A stretch of DNA of 64,000 nt from Boothiomyces macroporosus (Eukaryota > Chytridiomycota > Chytridiomycetes > Rhizophydiales > Terramycetaceae): assembly GCA_027604185.1 (NCBI GenBank), contig JADGKB010000058.1, forward strand, positions 1 through 64,000. Direction: 5' to 3'. Below the pieces are notes generated by a model. The model was not told where the DNA came from. It saw only the letters and a program-made list of their open reading frames with translations, and did no database searches. Below are positions 58,232-64,000 of the stretch, piece by piece. Numbering within the stretch: position 1 is the first letter of the stretch; the number at the start of each line of letters is the position of its first letter. The translations under genes were made by a program, and so were the position numbers.

Positions 58232-60643
58232 ATGAGCAATCGAAATCTTGTTGCGGTGCTCCAGTCATGCTCAAATGTTTCATTCAAAAGCAATCAGGAG
58301 ATGGATGGGATATTAGCGCTGGTGACTGACAAAGTAAATATCACTCTTGGTTGGATTGCGGTGGAATCTTTAAATAGGGAACAATTGAACTTATTTCACA
58401 TTCCAAAACAGCCAGGATTAGTAGATTTAAACCTGATTGAATGTTTCACAACTTCTGTTGATTCAATTATATGTGTCTCGTTGGAGCCAGAACTTTCCGT
58501 GTATAATAACAAAGCCTGTTGTCTGGTTTCAATGACAGTAATATTCACAACAGAATCGGGAGAAGAATCGCAATGGCCTGCGCTTCTCTTTAATCCTACT
58601 TCCTTTGGGATACAATCAGTCGCTGATGTTCATTCAATGCTGCGAAAGTGGCTACGCCCCTTCAAAAGGGATTTGATTTATCTGGATGATGGGAAGAACC
58701 GCTATTATCTCACAGACAAATTACAGAATATTGTTACGGAAAAATGGCCAGCTGGTATTCCTCAGCCGCCGGAAGATTCTAGTGTATATAAAATTGGAGC
58801 ATTTGGATTTGGCGTGGTGTCCTCTCTTCTAGGCTCTCCTACTGCGCATGTAGATTATTATTAAAAGTAGAAATTGGAAGACGTTGGCTGGGATGTATTG
58901 GAAAGATTCGCGCAAGTAACTATATTTGCAAAAGATAAGACTAGTACTTTGACAACTAAATATAGCACAAGCGTTGGAGCATCCTTTAGCGAGGCCATTG
59001 CTGCCATTAATTCCAGATAAAATTAGGTCAAACTTTTTGACTTCTGCGGAAGCTGAAGCTCTTATACAGGACTATGATTCAGCGCATCGTTACCTGGCCC
59101 AATTTGCTGATGAAATACAGAGAAAAATAGGTATTAAAAAGGATATCGAAGAACTCAAGGAAGAGCCTGATACCACCTGCGATTTTGAAAATTTAAAGGG
59201 TCATTACATATCACACTTTACAGGCACACCAGTCACCACCGAGAAATGGTCTTCATGGCTGAATGAACATGGAAGCCTGACTATTTCGTCTTATAAAGTA
59301 GCGTGCCATGTATTCTGTGGAGTAAACAAATACTAATTTAGGGAATTGAACCTGCGCTTCGCCCAACAGCTTGGAAGTATATTTTGGGTGCTACACTCGT
59401 AAATATTCGCTAAATGTAGTGGACGGAAGATGAAAAGACCAACGAGAATCTCCTGCAACAGAAAAAGGACACCTACTATAAAATGAAGAGCTCGTGGATG
59501 GCTATTTTACAAGAAGCTGGAAACAAGTCACCAACGAAAATTAAGGAGCCGCATAATGGGCCGGTTGGAGATGAAGACGAAAACTCTGACGTTATATCCA
59601 AGCTAACTGAGCGCAAGTATAGAATTGGTATTAATTCCATTAACAATAGACAAGGACGTAATTCGAACAGATCAAACAATTCCATTCTTTACTGCAGGCG
59701 AGATTAACCCAAAGAATACATTGCACCAGACTATCGAAACCCAACCTAATCTGGTAACTCTTCGAAATATCTTGATGACATATACCATCTTGAACTTTGA
59801 GCTTGGATATGTTCAGGGTATGAGTGATCTCGCTGCTCCAATATTGGAAATAGTGAAAGATGAAGCCGAAGCTTTCTGGTGTTATGTGGGACTGATGGAA
59901 AAGATGAAGCAAAACTTTCAAAGAGATCAAAGTGGGATGCAAAATCAGCTGAGAAAGCTGGAATTACTGCTTAAGGTGCTTGATCCGCCATTGTATCGTC
60001 ACTTTGGTAAGACTCAATTGATATTAGAAAATTGTGATGCGGTGAATATGTTCTGTTGTTTCAGGTGGCTTTTGATTGCCTTCAAACGGGAGTTCTACTT
60101 TGAAGATATAAAAACTTTATGGGAAATTATTTGGATGTCTCCTCTAACGGCTCATTTCAATCTATTTGTAGCAGTGGCAATTTTGAATCAGCATAGGAAA
60201 GCTTTACTGGAAACACAAGCATTTGACGAAGTCTTAAAGGTATAGTGATTTCTAACAAGTATATAAATAACCTGTCCCAAAACATTAATGTACCGGAAGC
60301 AGTTCAAAGAGCTGAAGTGCTGTACTATATCCTTAGGGACAAGCTCGCAACAAGCGGTCCTGAAGGTCTTGGTGAAAGTATTGGGAAAACTGTCAGCTCA
60401 ATCGTGACAGATGCAGATTTGAATGTTATTTCTGGACGAGAAAACAAAATACTTGTTCTTGACCAAACAGAGTACAAGAAGGAATCAAATCTAAGTTCTG
60501 AAGAATGGTATGAGCTGGTACAAGTGTTTGAAATTGATCATGCTATTGCAAATAAGGAAAGAATGAGTACTAGGGTGGAGGTAGAAGATGGCGCTGATGT
60601 ACAAATGTCTGGCATGGAATCTGTAACAAATATTGCTGAATAA
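58232..60643 (+). CDS. Rab GTPase-activating protein, TBC1D15 / Gyp7 type
   Basis: Stimulates GTP hydrolysis by Ypt7/Rab7-like GTPases on late endosomes and vacuoles. Introns: 58850-58870 (21 nt), 58944-58965 (22), 59322-59341 (20), 59399-59419 (21), 59628-59649 (22) and 60240-60259 (20), total 761 aa. The N-terminal PH-like part contains LRKWLRPFKRDL; then WDVLERFAQVTIFAKDKTTQALEHPLARPLLP, typical of Gyp7. The TBC domain (about 340-680) has GGIEPALRPTAWKYILG, the arginine finger in IDKDVIRTD (rebuilt across intron 5) and the glutamine finger in GYVQGMSDL, so it should be active. Start ATG 58232; the upstream TTG frame is rejected. Stop is 5 nt from the TMEM214 stop. Confidence 0.93.
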
Positions 60644-60648
60644 ATCCT

Positions 60649-62954
60649 TTATTTTAAATATTTGAGTAGGTTCGCCATTAAAAGAGCAAATTCATGGCGA
60701 AATGTTGCAATCATTGATAGTAAAGGTTGTTGATCTCCTTCCATGAATATCAAAATTGCTTCCCCAAGATGTATCGAGTTTTGCAAGAATTTCACAAGGA
60801 TATCCGTCAACGCAACATAATAACCTTTCAAGTAAAGCTCAAATAAATCTTGTGCTTTCAGGTAGTATTCATTTTGGGTGATTAGAATCCAATATCCGTT
60901 CGCTGCCAAAGAGTTCATATACCTTGCCTTGATTTCATTCAGCACTTCAAAATGAACAGCCATCGAGTTGATCAAATATCGGAAAACAGACGCTAGCACT
61001 TTGAGCATCTTCAATACAGTTTGATACAATTGTGGAAGGAAGATGTCCACCATATTCTCTGCTTGGAAGTGTACAAATCTGAACAAATCCTCCTGAACCT
61101 GACTAACAAAGACCTTCATTTCGTGCCAGTCTAAACCGTCGTACGTATATGATGCTGTAACTTTATACCCAATCAACTCAAGAATGAAAATCCCTTTTTC
61201 AGTTAAATTCACAATGAAAGGGGTAACGTATTGATGGAATATACCGACGAAATACTGGACTATAGGATTCCTACTATAAAATTCTAAAATTGAATGATAA
61301 ACTTGCAAGGCTTGAATTCGGTATTCGTCTCTATAAAATTCTTTCCACTTTGTGAATACCACACTAGAAACGTTTAGCAAATATTGATGAGCCATTTGGA
61401 TATAAGGGATCAAAAATGCAGAAACTGTATCATACACCTGTTTCACAACTGATTGAGGTTCGAACGGCAACGGACAAGTTCTACCAGACATGGGATCACA
61501 TTGTACATATACCAATGCATAAAAGAAGAAGGAGAATATCGATAGTTGAATAGCGATATGAAACAAAGATAAGGATGACTCTGGCTGGGTAAAGTTCATA
61601 AGATGCTGATTTAAATAGGTGTTACCTTTAATGAAGCCTTGATCTCTGGTGTTGGGGATTTTTCAATATGTTTTAGAACGGAAAAGAGCTTTGATTTTGC
61701 AATCTGAATTAGTGATAGATACTCTTTGCCACAAGTTACTGCTGTTTCCAAATAGAGATGTTTCAGAAGAACGAAGATTCAAGAGAAAGACAATCAGCAG
61801 CAAAGATTCGGTTTTGAAATTCTCGTACTGTGACCTCCAGTAATCCAAACTTTGATCGGAAATCTCTTTGGATTTTGAGCCAATGAGCCAAGACAGATTT
61901 GAAAGCAACTGATTTAATCATCAACCTACCTCGTACTTTAAATTGCCATTCAAGTTTTGATTCAAGGGACTGAAAAATGCAGAAAAGGCAGTTGCAGGGC
62001 TATTTGTAAGTATCAATGGAGGCTCTGTTTCGAACATCAACAGCTAGGTTAATAAATATAACCTTTGTTGAGTAGTAAATTTTCTTGATAGATTCATCCT
62101 GTGAATCTGATTTGAACGTGAGATTCATCAGGGAAGTGTATGTTGCAATTGGTAACAATGGAAGCTGATATTTTGGTAGACTAAAGATTCCTGCTATATC
62201 CACTAGGCTACTGTTATTAAGGAACTACCATCTTAAAGATTCGCGAGCGTAAAATGTTGCAATTGAGCTATTCCACTTTTCATTCTTGTACAAAGTAAAA
62301 AAGTACTCAAACCACATTTCAATGCATTTTGGATGTGCAAGTTTCTTTCCATTGCTCAACGTAATAAATTGCTGACTGCAGATCCAAAGAAGCGAGTTGC
62401 CAACTCCTTCATTAAGAATTTCTCCCTTGAACTCTTTAAATAGCATGGTCGCAACTGACAATTTTTCTCCTTTTAGAATGCAAAAGAACAAATCAGGGTA
62501 AGCAGTTGCGATTGCTTGGATAATCAACAAGTACCCTGCTACATCCAGTTTACCCTTTGGTTTTGATTTTTGAGTAATAATCAACTCCTTTCCGATTGCA
62601 AATAAACCATCGGCGACCAATTTCGGCTCCAATTTGAGTAGGTATTTCAAAATTTCCTTCACCACTTCTTCCCGTACATATCTCAATGGTCCTGAGGTAA
62701 AAGGATGCTTACCACTAAATTCATCGAGTTTCTGTGAATATGAAAATCGTAATTCAAAATCGTTCACAAATGAAGGAGCGTGTACATCAAGGCTGTTCAG
62801 AGTAATCTGTATTAGTGAATATAGACCTGCAATTTTGCCGCTAAATCCTTAATAGGGAGTTTGGAAGATTGCTTATTCATAGTCTCTATGAATTGAATCA
62901 TCGTTTCCTTTTGGAGCTGAGTTAGCACTACAATACTTTTCCAAGATTCTCCAT
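60649..62954 (-). CDS. TMEM214: TMEM214-like ER membrane protein
   Basis: TMEM214 is an ER-anchored protein linked in animals to stress-induced caspase activation; its general role is unclear. Seven introns, 62917-62936 (20 nt), 62807-62826 (20), 62208-62228 (21), 62044-62062 (19), 61909-61929 (21), 61704-61722 (19) and 61606-61625 (20), link four apparent ORFs into 721 aa (human 689). Order of blocks fits: LPIKDLAAKLQITLNSLD, FTSGPLRYVREEVVKEIL, a helical repeat region, LNGNLKYELLSNLSWLIGSKS, then a membrane helix LSLFHIAIQLSIFSFFFYALV (about 413-435) and a long amphipathic C-terminus. The 316-aa single ORF at 60649-61599 looks independent but is its last exon. Sequence similarity is modest. 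Confidence 0.78.
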
Positions 62955-64000
62955 TTTCTGATTTGAAAATTCAAGCAAAATTTAGTGGCATTTGGAAATA
63001 TCCCCAACACATTAATTTCAATTTCAAATAAACGTGATATTTCGTTTTTAATTTATTCTTAGTGAAGGAAGTAAATTTATTTTCTATCCAGTTATCCCTT
63101 CAAGTGTGGATGGCGGTTGATTATTTTCCTATCAGATGGTTATTCTGTAATAAGAATGAAGTTCTTCATCATTTGAGATAGGTATTCTTTCCAAAGCATA
63201 TCATTTCACTTCGCTATAATTGAACAAGATACTAACCTCACGGATATGTACTTGCTACAAAGCTGATTACTACTTTTGATACACGACAGAATTGCACTTA
63301 ATTCAATAATTAGGATGTTTATCAATATTGAATACATCAACCATTTTGTTCATCTGTAGGGTTCATTACGAAGAATTAATAGATTCTAATTTCAAGACTT
63401 ACATGTGATCTTATTCCAGAGACTTTGCACAACATTATACCCAACTATAGACTTAATGCTATTAACCATTGCCAATTAAGTAATCCGCTCCAGATATTCA
63501 AACCTCTTGTTCCAAAACAAGTCAAAAGTAAAATTGAATTTAATGGTTGGAACTCCTTTTTGATGTCCCCAATTGATTCTTCTGTTACATTACTTGAAAA
63601 AATTGGAAAAGTGAATATCAATTATAGCGCATTCTTAATTTATTTCAATAAAGACTACTAGAGCTGAATTATTTCAATTAATATCTAGTCTGATTAGATT
63701 TATATACCGATTAAAGTCTCGTTCGGGTTGATTATATTCATAAAAATAGCTGATTTGTCCAATCACAGATACCCTACTGTCAGTTTTACTAATTTGCGCT
63801 CCAAGATATTATTACTCTACGTAATTTATCAAAAGGCTGTATTCTGTTATCCACTTACACCCTGAATTTTTATTTCTCTTTTGGAACCACAGCTTTGGAT
63901 TATCTCATTCCGAATATTCAATTTGGGAAATGTCAAATATAAAGAGAAATTCAAATAATCATTTCGCTTTTCCAATAGTCTAACTCTTCGAAGTGAGCGC
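62955..64000. other. Right end, fragmentary
   Basis: About 1 kb A/T-rich. On the plus strand a possible first exon begins at ATG 63109 (MAVDYFPIRW) and a second open stretch lies at 63425-63661, but I cannot connect them with mini-introns convincingly. No other feature. Confidence 0.4.
63425..63661 (+). CDS. Possible terminal exon of an unknown gene
   Basis: A 78-codon open frame without an ATG (first codon TTG), reading HNIIPNYRLNAINHCQLSNPL and ending YFNKDY. Composition is protein-like (Asn/Ile/Lys-rich, balanced hydrophobicity) and the frame just upstream (VHYEELIDSNFKTYM, 63361-63407) also looks coding, so this may be the end of a multi-exon gene that starts near 63109. No family recognised. 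Confidence 0.3.
   Translation: MHNIIPNYRLNAINHCQLSNPLQIFKPLVPKQVKSKIEFNGWNSFLMSPIDSSVTLLEKIGKVNINYSAFLIYFNKDY

Overview
The window is nuclear DNA from an early-diverging, flagellum-bearing (zoosporic) fungus; this is an inference from gene content. Fungal signs are a velvet-domain regulator (56359-57033) and a Spa2-type polarity scaffold (4092-6146). Signs of a zoosporic lineage are a CYB5D1 homologue (a protein typical of ciliated organisms, 57460-58185), a P2X-type ion channel (26749-28009) and a ferroportin (32522-33787), none of which belong to the usual yeast or mould gene set. Stops TAA, TAG and TGA are all used as stops. I saw no bacterial genes and no rRNA, tRNA or CRISPR.

The most striking property is intron size. 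Reading every broken frame against the expected protein family, I placed 88 ordinary introns in 28 genes, all 19-22 nt long (by hand count 26 of 19, 35 of 20, 20 of 21 and 7 of 22 nt). They run from GT (rarely GC) to AG, with a branch-like YTRAY just upstream of the acceptor. Removing them gives an integral codon count for every multi-exon gene. Two positions hold two abutting mini-introns with no exon between them (10733-10773, 46358-46396), three introns use GC donors, and one needs a non-AG acceptor. Twenty-one-nt introns almost always carry an in-frame stop.

Layout. 0.1-7.1 kb: peroxisomal-type acyl-CoA synthetase, cyclopropane-synthase-like methyltransferase, Spa2-like scaffold, NmrA-like protein ending in SKL. 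7.1-11.5 kb: small ORF, C2H2 factor, CCDC25, long gene-poor gaps. 11.5-25.3 kb: eight consecutive minus-strand membrane-protein genes, namely six tandem paralogues of a seven-helix family I do not recognise, an MFS carrier and a short ABCC pump. 26-36.6 kb: P2X channel, TSR1, cactin, a copia-gag-like ORF, ferroportin, a forkhead factor and a P/Q-rich protein. 36.7-47 kb: vigilin, SPT2, an HSL-type hydrolase, mitochondrial TyrRS, an AVT-type amino-acid transporter, CHCHD5. 47-63 kb: PRP8, COX4, ABHD12, velvet factor, CYB5D1, a Gyp7/TBC1D15-type Rab GAP and TMEM214. The last kilobase holds only fragments of a possible gene.

The genome is very compact from 26 kb onward: convergent stop codons lie 5-57 nt apart and two divergent gene pairs have start codons only 21 and 22 nt apart. 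Most genes are housekeeping (ribosome assembly, splicing, respiration, lipid metabolism, trafficking). The accessory part is the 11.5-25.3 kb block, whose receptor-like array could serve environmental sensing; that is a hypothesis only. Short minisatellites (17-36 bp units, 2-3 copies) recur in promoters.
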